Below, in pieces: positions 46,670-57,934 of a stretch of 64,000 nucleotides of DNA. A program made the translations under genes and the position numbers. Source of the stretch: Thamnaconus septentrionalis (Eukaryota; Chordata; Actinopteri; Tetraodontiformes; Monacanthidae); assembly GCA_009823395.1 (NCBI GenBank), contig CM020511.1, positions 16,669,501 to 16,733,500 on the forward strand. Reading direction: 5' to 3'. Position 1 is the stretch's first letter; every line of letters begins with the position of its first letter. The notes beneath the pieces were generated by a model, which saw nothing but the letters and a program-made list of their open reading frames with translations, did not search any database and was not told where the DNA came from.

Positions 46670-46920
46670 ACGGGCCCAATCAGAAACACGGGCACCTTTC
46701 ATTAACCGTTCGAATTATACAAATAAGGCGAGATTGCGATCTATGCAAATGATCCCGAATGCGGGTTCGGCGATCCCGCGCGCATAATGAACGCCGTCTC
46801 GCTTTCAACGGTCATCAGGTTTACCGCTGTTTACATCTGTACCATTGTTGATGGACATGAGGGATGGGTTGGTGATACTTTTGATTGACTTACACGCCTT
46901 ATTAATATTCCCGGGAGGTC
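46670..46920. promoter_or_regulatory. Candidate CNE with a perfect octamer motif
   Basis: This 250-bp complex block contains a perfect POU octamer ATGCAAAT (46743-46750) along with GGCCCAATCAG, TCATTAACCG, CGAATTATACAAATAAGG, CATAATGAACG, CCATTGTTG (SOX-like) and CTTATTAATATTCC. The octamer and SOX-like core lie about 110 bp apart. No repeat similarity is seen. Confidence 0.45.
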
Positions 46921-47434
46921 GCTGCGGAGGCGCACACGGGCGCCTCCGCCTGGATCAGGATGTTCGGTCGGGCGCATCGTTTAAAAAGTGAAAATAAACC
47001 TGCAGCCTCCAGCGACTTCCTGCTGTTGGTTCTTCCGCGGCGGTTCTTTTGCGTTGCGTGTTGCAGCTAATCGCTCCCAACGCTCGCTGAACTTTAAACT
47101 TTCATCGCTCGACGTGCGAAGAGAAAGACTGGGAAAAAAAAATCTGTTCCATATCTATCAAGTCTATTTATGTTGCAGAGAGCATGTAGAGTGAGAAACC
47201 TCTCTAAAGTACCGCCCCTCTCTCTGGTACTTTTTAGTATAATGCATATTGAGGCGGATGCATTATTCAGAAATTAAGAGCCTGAAATTTCTGATTCCGC
47301 CTTTAAATCAGGGATTTTTCCCCCCTTTTTTTTTTTTTGAAACAGGGCGGGGAGCGCAAGGACAAGAAGTGTTGTCAGTTCTGCCCATTGTAAGACATGC
47401 ATCCCAATCCCTGTAATAGCACTCCTTATTCTGA
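46921..47434. other. Intergenic, no gene seen
   Basis: Complex sequence with a C/T-rich to T run at 47319-47338. There are no defensible exons. Confidence 0.35.
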
Positions 47435-47590
47435 CACGTGTTAATAATTGATTGTTAAGTGAGAAGCCTCGCTCAAGCATGAGGAATAGCCGCGGACCCA
47501 GAAATAAATCCGAGAGCCCATCACAGGATAACTCGTGAGGTTGTGTCCGATCTCGGGCCGCTACATAATTCATGCAACAGCCTAATATGC
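47435..47590. promoter_or_regulatory. Candidate CNE
   Basis: Contains GACACGTGTTAATAATTGATTG, with an E-box next to a homeodomain-like cluster, then CCATCACAGG and ACATAATTCATGC, in non-repetitive DNA. Confidence 0.38.
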
Positions 47591-47630
47591 TTCGTACTTC
47601 CTCTTCCTGACTCCGCCCCCTTTAGGAGCC

Positions 47631-47708
47631 ATGGCCCTGATGCTCACCACCAACAAGTCAATCGTCGACCGCTGGATCTTTGGACAGACGCTTGAATACG
47701 ACCATTGA
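47631..47708 (+). other. Possible 25-codon small ORF with strong start context
   Basis: The ATG at 47631 has a near-optimal context (GGAGCC before and G after) and opens 25 codons ending in TGA. The peptide begins MALMLTTNKS and includes DRWIFGQT. No family is recognised. It lies between candidate CNEs and is more likely chance, but it would be missed by length filters. Confidence 0.15.
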
Positions 47709-48224
47709 AATTTAACCTCGCTGGTTTGCTTTATCCTCTTCTATCTTCTCGTCTTTCCTGCAATCACATCTTTTTTTTCCCCAACTTTTTTCATGTAGCC
47801 TGTGGTGTCCGCCACCGACACGACACGCAAACAAACATCTCGCGGGCGCAGGTCGCCTACCGGCGCGGTTTATCCCACGATGCGCTACTTACCTCTACTT
47901 ATTACCACCAATCCTCAGGAGGGCCTCTGAGTTTGATTTGTATCCAATAACGGGAGGTGAACTCCTTAATGAGATTTTTATGGACTTTTCCGCCCCAACT
48001 TCATTAGGCTTTTATGAATGAGAAGCGGGCGGCTGGCGGCGGCGGCGGCGGCGGGCGGCTCTTTAAATCGCCTCATGCATCAGGGAGCAGAGCGGAGAGG
48101 AGGCCGGGATAGAGACGGATGGATGGAGGGAGAGAAAACATTTTTTTTCCTCCTCCTCCTCCTTCTCGTGGCAAGAGAGAAGCTCTCTCCAGAGACCCCG
48201 GCGGATAGCCCTGCGAGAGGCTCT

Positions 48225-48670
48225 CACCGGGCGCAAGGCGAGCAGCCCTTAAGTGTTTCATACGAATTCAATACGGCAGTTAAAAATACCAGAGGGAATA
48301 TCGCATTCATATCTCTGTCGCTCGCCTCACTTAATGCCGCGATGGCTGGATGGCTGGCTGGAGACGAGGAGGGAAGGAGGTTTTCATTTGGCCGCTCCCT
48401 CTCGCTGCCTCTGCTGAGGGGGTGACAGTTAATTCCTCATGTAGCACTCAGCAGCAGCTGCTGGGAACTTCTCTCCGCACGCGCTTTACACATCAGAAGC
48501 ACCTCAGGACCAGTTTAAGGCATCATTGAGACTGGGGTGGAAGCGGGGGGGATTTCATTTTCCGCAGTGGTTTGCTTAATTGCCGCCATCATTGACACAA
48601 GAGAGGCATCCTCAGGAGGTCGGGGATTTGAGATCCAGGGATTTTAAGTGACCGTATTAATGTTCCTCAT
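48225..48670. promoter_or_regulatory. Two candidate CNE blocks
   Basis: Block one (48240-48345) has TCATACGAATTCAATACGG, GCAGTTAAAAATACC and CTCACTTAATGCC. Block two (48550-48665) has GCTTAATTGCCGCCATC, CATTGACAC (a TALE-like TGTCA core) and CCGTATTAATG. A trinucleotide-rich stretch separates them from upstream DNA. Confidence 0.35.
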
Positions 48671-49054
48671 TTACTGATGTGTGTATGAATGTCAAGAAAT
48701 GAATTTATGGATGACTCTGTGTGTGTGTGTGTGTGTGGCTGCGGTGACAAAGTCGTTTTCCGAGACGGACTAGATGAGTACTCGCCATCATCGTCATCAT
48801 CATCACTGAATGTGCACATAAGTGCATGTAAGTGTATATCTTTGTAGCATAGACTTAAAATAGTCTTGGCTCTGCTGCCAAGACTTCTGTGTCACCATGT
48901 CGTGATTCAGGAGCTCTGTGGTTAGCTTTTCAACACATTACCGTGACTCAGTTAAGGGCTGTGTGTTTTCCTTTCTTTCACTTCCCCAAGCGTTCATATG
49001 TTTTAGACCATCAGACAAAAATGTCAGTGCTGGAAAACCTTCCTGAATTGGCCA

Positions 49055-49098
49055 GAACTGTCATTTTTATTTACCTGTTTTGTCTCCAACAGCTACAG
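49055..49098 (+). repeat. 43-bp near-identical pair, copy 1
   Basis: AACTGTCATTTTTATTTACC followed by TGTTTTGTCTCCAACAGC and TACAG recurs at 52700-52742 with about two substitutions in the same orientation. The T-rich run followed by CAACAG resembles a splice acceptor in form. Confidence 0.85.
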
Positions 49099-49424
49099 CG
49101 TTAGAGTATATATATATGTATGTATTTATATACATCATGTATTTAAAATAGAGGTGCCTCCAAGACTGTAGGGGGCAGCACAATCCCAAACTGCCCGCTG
49201 GTGTCACCAAACTGGGCCTGGAAAATTATGTAGCCATAGCAACTGAGTGGTACTGTAGCACTCAGAGATTTTTTTGAATTATCATTATTTTGATGTTACT
49301 ACCATTGGATGTTCACATTAAAGTCCAATTTGGCAACAGGAGCCCTCCAGACTACAGATATACAGTCGTGAGGAGAACTTTCAGGATGGAGTATATAAAA
49401 GAGCAACATCACTCTGAAGCTGCC

Positions 49425-49440
49425 TTTGTGACATCACAAA
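49425..49440 (+). repeat. TTTGTGA-CA-TCACAAA motif, copy 4
   Basis: Exact 16-base match to the copies at 4875, 30131 and 30286. It lies about 150 bp before paralogous block B. Confidence 0.7.
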
Positions 49441-49589
49441 GAACTCATATTCAGAACTCGTTGTTTAAGTTCACTAAAGTGGCAAAGAGACAAAGTAAGT
49501 TGTGCATAAAATAGGACATTATGTTCTTCAGATGCAGCCTCGTCGGGAGAAATGCAGGGTTTTTATTTCCAAAGTTCACTTTATCTTTT

Positions 49590-49865
49590 TAAACATTTAT
49601 TCCACTCATCAAATTATGCTAATTAAAAACATGTTATGCAAACGGTTTGTGTTTGTTTCTCACCCCGTCACGCATTCAACACTCATATCCTCCGCGCCGT
49701 CACTTTGTGTGTCGACTACAACGAGACAAAATAACAAGGTCATCAAGGAAAGGGAGTAACGGAGGGGCAAAAGGTCAGTGGCAGGCCAGAGCTGCTGATT
49801 GTACACCACCAACATCGACAACACAAACACTTGGTGGAAAAACCCAACACAACTCTGGACATCTC
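49590..49865 (+). other. Diverged paralogous block, copy B
   Basis: It aligns with 42915-43175 (copy A) in the same orientation, including the uninterrupted 20-mer TTATGCAAACGGTTTGTGTT. It contains TATGCTAATTAAAAAC and the same octamer-like motif. It is bracketed by two TTTGTGA-motif copies (49425 and 49901), which raises the possibility that A and B belong to a longer interspersed repeat. Confidence 0.75.
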
Positions 49866-49900
49866 TCTCCAGTTTTGGCGCTGGAGAAATATCTGTGCCT

Positions 49901-49917
49901 CCTGTGACATCACAAGG
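49901..49917 (+). repeat. TTTGTGA-motif variant, copy 5
   Basis: CCTGTGACATCACAAGG is a variant of the near-palindrome. It is followed by CTAGAACTGGC, comparable to the AGAACT phrases after copies 3 and 4. Confidence 0.6.
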
Positions 49918-50178
49918 AGATCATTTCTAGAACTGGCCTCATTTCGCATAAGGCAAAAACGGTGAAAGGATGGACTTCTGTCATTCTTGGGACATTTACT
50001 GACACGCACATTGTTGAAGAACATTGGCAAAGTGACTGTTGTGTAACATGGCGACATGATGTTCGGTGCACATCTTTGTGTCTTTTCCTTTTATCGCGAT
50101 GCAGCAACACAAAGCACTCAGAGTGGCGGCTGACTGGCTGGAAGCCTCCCTTGGTATTGTCGAACTCCCGCCACGGTG

Positions 50179-50230
<52 letters not shown>

Positions 50231-52699
50231 CAAAATGTAATCGGTCTACAAGCATTGTGCCATTGTTTGGCTTTATCAATTAAATTAAGCACCATTTCAA
50301 ATCCCCCCTTTGTGCACGCAGAAAGACTCTTATCGGCGACTGCATCGTGCGGTCGCGGCCGCGTCCCATTTCCCTTCTAATAAAGGGACAATGCACAACA
50401 ACACGGGGTTGCATTTCTCCCTGTCGCTGTGCAGCAAGACAACAGCGCGGCTCCTCATCCTGTTGCTCTGCTCTCACTTTCAACCCGTCAGCTTCTCGTC
50501 TCAGAAATCAGTTTCGGCCGCGTGTTTTGCGCTGTGGGACTAAGTTTCGCAGTTCTCGGTTCTGCGCCGGAGAGGTAGTGGGGGTCGGAGTCGCCGCAGT
50601 CCCTCCTGTGCACGTTCTGCTCGTGCGCACGCTGCTTAATTAATGCTTCTTTGTCCTGGAGGAGCTCTGAGGAGGGAGAGAGAGAAGACTGCTGGGACCG
50701 AGGAGTCGTATGCATTGACCTCGTTGTGCCATTTGAGGGCACTGCAGTCTCAGAGTTTCGGGTAAACACACACACACACACACACACAGACACGCACACA
50801 CACAGGCCCGCCAAGCAGGTCTGATGGCATTAACAAAGCCGCTTTGGTAAAACTTTTGCCTCATCTCTTCCTTTTGGAGGTGACGGTTTTAAGTGAAATG
50901 GGAAACATCAGTCAAATGTCAGTTTCTAATTTGCCCCCCAAAATAAAAGACCTCCATCACTGTTGTTGTTGTTGTTGTTAAATGTATTCATTACTGGATT
51001 GTTGAATAGTTAAAAAGGATGGAGATTGTGTTGTGTCTGTGTTTTGTTAATGAAAAGACATCAGGAAAACAATTACAACTTGACTCAGAATCTCCTAAAG
51101 CGCTACATCTGCAGAGGGTTTGCATGCTAGGAAATCACAGGCTTGTTTGACACAATAATGTCTCTGGTATTAGCATCTCAAACTCGACACTGAGCTGTTG
51201 CAAAACTCTGCAATTCAAAATTAAATGTGAATTTTTTGTAAAAAAAAAAAAAAAAGGCTTAAAAATGTTGTCAGCATTGGTCTGTTTAGTGAGCTTTAAA
51301 GTAAAAGCAGGCAGTTTTACTGGCTCTGTTATATATTTAATATGTATGTCCACAAATGCAGTTTAAATATACAACCAATCACACACATGTACAATTACAA
51401 ACACTAAATTTGTAACACCAAGTTATGCAGAACCATAACTTTGTCTCCTTCACCGTGACACACACACACACACACACTCTTCCAACCGACCGCGGCTCCA
51501 ATAACACTTTGCTATGTATGGAAACAAGAAGCAAACAACCTGCTGGAGCGAACAGAGAGGAGAGGAGGACAGCCACGCGGCGACACGCGGCCGTAATGAC
51601 AGGCCAGTCTTGGCAATAACAAGGCACGAGGCGTTTTTCAAGAACTCCCATAACTGCAATCTGGCACTGCGCGCCGGTGTCAGCCTAAGACTCACAAAGC
51701 AGCCTCTTCTTCTGCTTTTTTCTCTGTTCTTTTTGCTGCGGCAGCCTGCACACGCAGTCGAGTGTTGATAACTGTTATTTCACAGAAACCACAGCGAGAC
51801 GCTTTGACAAATAAAGAGGTGATGGCGCTGCTGCGCTCAGTGGCGGCGGCGCAGGAGCCTTTGCATCAAGTCGGAGGACACTGAGCCGGCAGAGTGACTT
51901 TGCTGTTGTACTGATGGGACTTTTTTTTTCTATATTTAAATGACGTCAAAAGGGAAAACGATGACTTTTTTTTTTTTTAAAATTTCAAATACCATTTATA
52001 TCCAGATGTTTTTCATTTTTGGGGATAATTTAATTTTTAGAAGCTTTTGCTTTATTCTATGAACATGTTTCCACTTAATTTGCAACAATTTTCCCAACAC
52101 ATATTTACTTCTGTCATTTTTTTGCTTTTTGAAAAATTATTTTCAGCCTAGTAAGAAGTTGGACCATGTCTGTATTTGGTCTTTGTGCTTTTGTTAAAAT
52201 AACTGCTAACTTTAAGGCTTTTTTGTTTTTTGCACCCGGTCCCGGAATACGTTCTGCTACTTCTTAAGAAGTGTATTATAATAAATACATAATACTATTA
52301 TATAATAATATTGTTTCGCAAATCAAACACACACATACACACATACTGTTGCAGGATGCAGGAAAGACAACCAACTGCAACACGATCCTCCTCTCAACGC
52401 AAACACACACACACACACCCCTATCTGCTCCTTGTGTGATGGTACAGCGCTGCATGATTGATAATGTGATCCAGTGATCCCTCCTGAGTAGCGGCGCGGG
52501 AGCAGCAGCAGCAGCAGCAGCAGTCGTGGCTCCTTGCTTACTCAACCAGAACACACCCTCCGCTCTCACCGGGGCCCTCCCAGTGAGAGTGTGTCAGTGC
52601 GTGTCTGTGTGAGTGTGAGTGTGTGTGTGTGTTTCCACAAGAGGTGCTTGTTTGGTAGATTTTTTCTGCGAACATGCGACACAGGTAGAAAATCAGGCA
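49918..52699. other. Intergenic with CA tracts
   Basis: CA tracts lie at 50182-50232, 50766-50805, 51459-51477 and 52403-52417. A TTG run is at 50962-50980, poly-A at 51240-51255 and a CAG array at 52503-52522. I find no coding exon. Confidence 0.55.
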
Positions 52700-52742
52700 A
52701 AACTGTAATTTTTATTTACCTGTTTTGTCTCTAACAGCTACA
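52700..52742 (+). repeat. 43-bp near-identical pair, copy 2
   Basis: It matches 49055-49098 with about two substitutions. The sequence diverges immediately after TACAG in both copies, and upstream similarity is weak. Confidence 0.85.
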
Positions 52743-52797
52743 GGACGAAGGCCTTTTGCTTGATTTCCCTCTGACTGTTATTATCCTGAACCTCGAC

Positions 52798-52831
<34 letters not shown>

Positions 52832-53734
52832 CAGTGCGTGTGTGAGTATGCGTGTGTGAGTATGCGTGTGCAAAAGCCAGAGAGAGCACGCTAATTCCAT
52901 GCCTCTCCTTGTCACCGTGTTGTGTTTTGAATATCACCTCTCCTCCCCTCCTCCTCCCTCGTCCTCCTCCTCCCCTTTTTCCTCCCTGCTGCTTGTTTCC
53001 TCTGACAGGCTAAGTGGCAGCTCCTGGCGACCCTTGACCCCCGGCTGGTCACTTAGGCAAGATACGTAGGGACGTCAAGGACTTTGTTGGAGGGTGGGCT
53101 CGGGGGCGAGTTGGCAGCGATGCGATGAAGGAGAGAATAAAGGGAGAAGTTATTGTTCGCTGGCGGGTCTGTCAGACGGCGGAGGAGAGTCGGCAAAAAA
53201 AAAAATCATATTTGACCCTCGCCAAAGTAAAAGCCATCAAAATACTTTTGGAGCTGTTCCACAGTTATAATGACATTGATTAAATGTCACTGTATCCACA
53301 TTTTATACTTGAATATAAAACACTGGAGCGAGTGAAATTTCTCAGTAAAACAGAGAGTTTGAATCTCACCTGTTCAAACCGTGTAAAAGGAGACGTGGAA
53401 TTGAACGAGTCATTCAGATTTAAGAGGTGACGCCGCTCCATTAATATTGTTTTCCCCCTTAATTATCCCTCTACTCCACTATATTCCCCCTCTGCTGGGA
53501 TATTCCTCTGTCACTCACAAATTAACACGCAGATTTTATTCAAAAGGGACGGATCTACAAACACCCCCCCCCCTCCACCAGCATCCTCCTCCTCCTCCCG
53601 GTTCGTTCGAATCCGTTCCAAACAACCGCCGACGGGATGGGAAAACAACAACGGCGTGGCGGCGTTTCCCCCTCCGCTCGCCTCTTCCTCTCCCCCGCTC
53701 GCATTGTTGCGTCTCTCTTTCCAGGGGAACGGAA
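52743..53734. other. Intergenic, simple-sequence-rich
   Basis: A GT tract at 52800-52831 and CCTCCT-rich DNA at 52938-52990. The block 53260-53470 is AT-rich complex sequence. No gene. Confidence 0.45.
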
Positions 53735-53970
53735 CGTCGTCTCCGAGGCTCGCTTAATGAATTCCAGACAATTAGTGGGATTGAAATTTATTGACGGAAG
53801 CGGCGACGAGCCAGCCAGCCAGCCAGCCAGCCAGGCTGCCTTATTGCCTGCCTGGCCGGCCTGCGCGACTCTCATTGTCCAGAGTGTTGGGAGCATATGC
53901 TATTGAGCTGCGCCGCTTGCTTGACAGCGAAGGGCTGGTTCAATTACATCAATTGCTTGATGACTGAGGA
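53735..53970. promoter_or_regulatory. Candidate CNE split by a CCAG array
   Basis: Left of a (CCAG)n run (53811-53834) is TTAATGAATTCCAGACAATTAG and GGATTGAAATTTATTGACGG. Right of it is CTCATTGTCCAG (SOX-like ATTGT), GAGCATATGC and TTCAATTACATCAATTGC. The array looks like an expansion within an older element. Confidence 0.37.
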
Positions 53971-54487
53971 GAGAGCGGCGGGGCCGCGCATGCCGGTTTG
54001 CGATAAGGAGGGGAGTCGGGGTGGGGGGTGAGGAGAGGGTGGGGGGGCCCTCATTATGCAAGTCTGACAGTAACCTAGAAAAGCCAGGAAACGCTGCACA
54101 ATGCCGAGCATGTGTTTCTTGTTTCTTTTTCGGGGGAGGGAAATTGATTCGGAGGGACTGATGGTGGTGTGGACGATGTGCGACTGAGCAGAGCTGGGAG
54201 ACGCGCACGACACTGTAGGTGTTTTCGGTTGTCGCCAAGCGGCATTTGATGGTTTTCCTTCGGAAGTCGGATTCACGTCCACTTGGCCTTCCTGGCTGGG
54301 ACGATCACTCTCGAGTTAGTGCTCCTGTTTGTTGTTGTCTTGGGGTGATTCCACAACAAACTTGTTGACGCAATGTCAGAACCCACAGCATATGTGATGC
54401 TGACCGGATGATGTTAAAGCCTGCAGTAAGTAAGATTTGGCACCATCTGAAGGTCGAAAAGCGTATTGCAAACAATGTTCATCTCTA
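53971..54487. other. Intergenic, no gene seen
   Basis: A G-rich run at 54002-54048 is followed by complex sequence without a recognised element. Confidence 0.35.
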
Positions 54488-54787
54488 GCTGCGTTTCCGT
54501 TACAGTTTTTCGCCAAATAAAAGCGATATTTCTCAAGATTTTGTTTTGTTTTGTTTTGTTAACATTTGTTTGCTGTTAAGAATGTTTGCTATATTTTTCC
54601 CTTTGTGTTTCCATGACACTTTTGCGATATACATCTGTATCGGTATGTCTGAAAAACCACCTCATGAAAGCGTCAAAAGCTTTTAGCGATTTTTGAGAGG
54701 TTTTTTTTCAAGTTTAGGTGTTTCTATTATCAGTTTTTTATTGCAATATTTAGGTTTAGTGCAATTGAAGGGGTAATGGAAACGCAG
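54488..54787 (+). mobile_element. MITE copy 2 (300 bp)
   Basis: It starts GCTGCGTTTCCGTTACAG, ends GGTAATGGAAACGCAG and is flanked by TA on both sides (54486-54487, 54788-54789). Subterminal AGCGATATTTCTCAAG and TATCGGTATGTCTGAAAAAC match copy 1. An internal GTTTTGTTTT run replaces part of the middle. Confidence 0.82.
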
Positions 54788-56089
54788 TATCTGTCATTAT
54801 TTTGTGACAACCTGCCCGATCTCGCGTTTTTCTTACACCGGCTGCGAAAATCGTGACATCCCAACAGGCAGGCCAATGCTCAGAGCTAACGTTGCTACGT
54901 GGCGGTTAGCATATGGCCGCCTGCTGGCCAGTCTGCAGCTGCTTTTTTATCTTCATATAAAGGCTTATTGTAGAATGAAAATGCAACGGTTCATGTTGCT
55001 TTTTTTTTTTTTTTTTAATCTTTGATGACTTTATCTAACTAAAACATGCACACCAATAGAGCCATTTATATGTGACACACTGAGCCTTTAACATGTTGAA
55101 TATTTTTTTATGTGGATTGTAAATCAGGGCATGACACATATTACAATATTACAGTACGGATGCATTAATCAGATCTGTCTTTTGCTGCTGTTTTTTGGTA
55201 AAATTTTGTGGACCCTGATGTTTCTTCTTCTTCTTCCTTTTGTTCCGCCACCAACAAGAGACGCAACCTGGCGGCGGCATCGAGCGTTATTTATGGCAGC
55301 CTTTTTGAACTGGCCCCCTCGCGCCGCTAAGCTAGTTAGCCCGGGAGCATTCTGTTTGTGTCAACAGCCCTCCTTTTGTGTGTCTGCAGTGATTTATTAT
55401 GTAAAAGAGGGCTGGTTGCAGGGGTGGTGGCGGCGGGGGTGGGGGTGGGCGGTGGTGAGGGGGTGACACTGACCTTCCTTTAATTAACGCTGATGGAGAC
55501 CAAGGTGAGAGGCAAGATGATGAAGATTGATCTTCCCACATAAATCATCCTTCCTCCGGGCTGCTGTGTGTATCTGTGTGTGTGCGCGCGCGCGTGCGTG
55601 CGTGTGCATGGCCGTGTGTGTTGCCGTCATTTCTAACAGAAATAACCTTGCGGTTCACAGGTTAAATGAACGTTTGGGTGGGTGCAGAACCTCCATTATT
55701 TACCCCCCCGACGGGCCTCCCCTTTGCGGTTATTTACTCAACTGTTTAATTGATTAACCCGCCTTCCTTTTTATCCACTAGGTGTTTCGAACGTGCTGCG
55801 CTGTTCCTCTGGGATGATGGAAAAAAGAAAAAATGAAACAGAAAGTCGTCTGGTATTTTTTTTTTATTTTGAAAAAGGCGACGCTCCGAGCAGCGCGGAC
55901 TTCTACAGACAGTAATGCGTCTTGTCTACAGCGGGAATGAGCTGCAGCTGCTGCGCCGCCCGAGGTTTGAATAGCGTATACAAACAATCGCCTTTCTTTG
56001 AATATTAATATGTTTTGATGGCGCACCTTCATGGAAACACTACAAGCGAGGAGGAAAAAGGGGATTGTTTTGTTATTTATTTATTTCCT
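54788..56089. other. Intergenic, no gene seen
   Basis: Contains a T run at 54996-55016, a G-rich run at 55420-55462 and alternating GTGCGCGCGCGTGCGTG near 55581-55605. Complex blocks at 55480-55560 and 55640-55780 (GTTTAATTGATTAACCC) may be regulatory. Confidence 0.4.
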
Positions 56090-56450
56090 TAAAAGTCTCG
56101 CCGCCACGTGCAGCATTCCCAGCGAAGATCCGGTCATCGCGCGCACACAAAAGAAAAGACTTATTAACTCGCGCGGCCGTCCCAGTCAACCGCGCGTTTC
56201 GACACGGCCTCAATCGAGTCGGAACATCTGCTCGGCCGCATTTGCAACTTGCATAATGTGCCCGTCTCATTCGGCGTGCGCGGCAGCGGCGACTGGATGC
56301 AGCAGATAAACCGAGGCGTAATTATTCAAAGGCCCCGGCGCCGCTCGCCTCTGTGAGTGCCTCCGCACTTCAAAGCCAGATCAAGGTGCGGCCGCGCCAT
56401 CTGTATGTCATCGCGTCGCCGTCTCATTCTTTGCATTAGCAGTAATGCGG
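56090..56450. promoter_or_regulatory. Candidate CNE, CpG-rich
   Basis: This 360-bp complex block is CpG-rich yet carries CTTATTAACTCGCGCGGCC, CTTGCATAATGTGCCC, GCGTAATTATTCAAAGG, AGATCAAGG and TTGCATTAGCAGTAATGCGG. CpG richness far from any promoter, combined with homeodomain cores, suggests a hypomethylated developmental element. Confidence 0.42.
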
Positions 56451-56639
56451 CCTGACTGCTGGCCCGCCCCCTCCGGCAGCCCCACCCCCCGCAACCCCTT
56501 GAGCTCCTCTTCCCCAAAACGTCCCCTCACGTTTGGGGAAACTCTGCAACACTTCGGTGAGCAGCAGCTACCACGATGCCATTTTCTTTTCTTTTTTTCA
56601 TTTAAGAAGAAAAAAAAAACTTTTTAAACACTTACAAAT

Positions 56640-56960
56640 TCCGTTCCTTGTTAATAGATATTAAATTATGTGCCGGCGGTGCAATGACAAGGCGTCAACA
56701 TGGCAGGAATGTGAGCGAGCGTCGCCGCCGCAGTTGGTCAACACGTTGGTTTGTTTGCGTTCTTTCCTCCAAATTTCCATAAATTTCCTGAGGGCAATTA
56801 GCCGGCGCGCTGCCTCCGCCGGTTGTTGCGGTTGTCACGCGGTCGGTGTAATTGTCAGAAATGAAATAATTGAAATGTTTCCATCTTCATCGTCTCCCAT
56901 CAACATATTTCCAGACTTCTTTTTTTTTGCGGCGTCTGCTCGCGCGTTATTTTGATTGAG
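56640..56960. promoter_or_regulatory. Candidate CNE, CpG-rich
   Basis: Contains AGATATTAAATTATGTGCC, TCCATAAATTTCC, GGGCAATTAGCCGGCGCG, GTGTAATTGTCAG and GAAATAATTGAAATG within non-repetitive DNA. Frames across it have no domain support. Confidence 0.4.
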
Positions 56961-57239
56961 ACTTTGTGTAAGCAAATGAGCACGACATATGCTTGAATGT
57001 GCATATGCTAATGAGTTTGTTTATCAGTCAGACAGTCGGTGGGCACGCGCCACTCAGCGTGTCGTTTCGCCTCTCTTGACATTTCCGCGGAGCAAAAAAA
57101 AATGTTTTATGCATTTTTTTCCCTGTGCTGTTTTCATTTATTTTATTTTTATTTATTTATTTTCATGCCGTTCTTTTTTCCCCTCCTTCTTCTTCTCCTC
57201 CTCGGCCGTCCTCTTGCACCACGAGCCCACAATTCATAA
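56961..57239. other. T-rich spacer
   Basis: Mostly T- and C-rich sequence with ATTTATTTATTT runs. No gene. It begins with AATGTGCATATGCTAATGAG, which may belong to the neighbouring candidate element. Confidence 0.4.
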
Positions 57240-57600
57240 ATAATGTATTTATTTATCATGAAAATCTGTTTTGGAATTAGACACTACCCCCACTTCAAAG
57301 ACAGGAAACCTTTGATATGTTTGATTCTCGAAGAATATCCGTTGGATTTATTCAATTTATGCAAAGCACCTCCAGGGTAATAAAGGTGGCATTTGAATAC
57401 ATTTGACTGGACTAAATCACATAATGAGGACACTTTCTGCCCTATATCATCACAGGAGAGAGACCTTAATATTAATGGATCATTTGGCTGAAGAAAAATG
57501 TTTCGCTGCCAACGTGACAACAGCAGATAGCAGTGATTAGCTCAATTCTACACGGGTAATAATTTATTACGTGAAAAGAGAGCGGTCGGCGCCGTCCTTT
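57240..57600. promoter_or_regulatory. Candidate CNE, long and AT-rich
   Basis: A continuous 360-bp block without microsatellite or repeat, containing ATTTATCATGAAAATCTG, TTTGGAATTAGACAC, TTCAATTTATGCAAAGCACC, AGGGTAATAAAGGTGG, CACATAATGAGGAC, CTTAATATTAATGGATCATT, CAGTGATTAGCTCAATTC and GGTAATAATTTATTACGTG. It is among the most CNE-like stretches in the window. Conservation is untested. Confidence 0.45.
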
Positions 57601-57934
57601 TGTCCGTGCAAAGTTCAGAAATTAGTGTTTTAAACACTCTGGAATTGGTCCATTTTCTAAAGATCATAATTAATTCGACATGCTACCCCACAGAGCTGGA
57701 AGAAAGAGGTACTTAGGCCTGATTATTTCCACTTCTCATGAATCTAAGACACTGAAAGGTTTGGTGCTTGAAGGTAAAGAGAGTAAAAATAGATAACCCT
57801 GAAGAAAGCTGTCAAACGCTGAAGCTCTTGTTAAACCCTTGGACTGCTGTGATGATTTGCTCATCTTTAAAAAGACATAAGCTGTGTTATATTTTTCTAA
57901 ACCAATGATTTTAATTTTTGTACACTACATTTTT
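57601..57934. other. Intergenic, no gene seen
   Basis: AT-rich complex sequence with AAGATCATAATTAATTCGAC near 57660 that may extend the preceding element. Confidence 0.35.
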
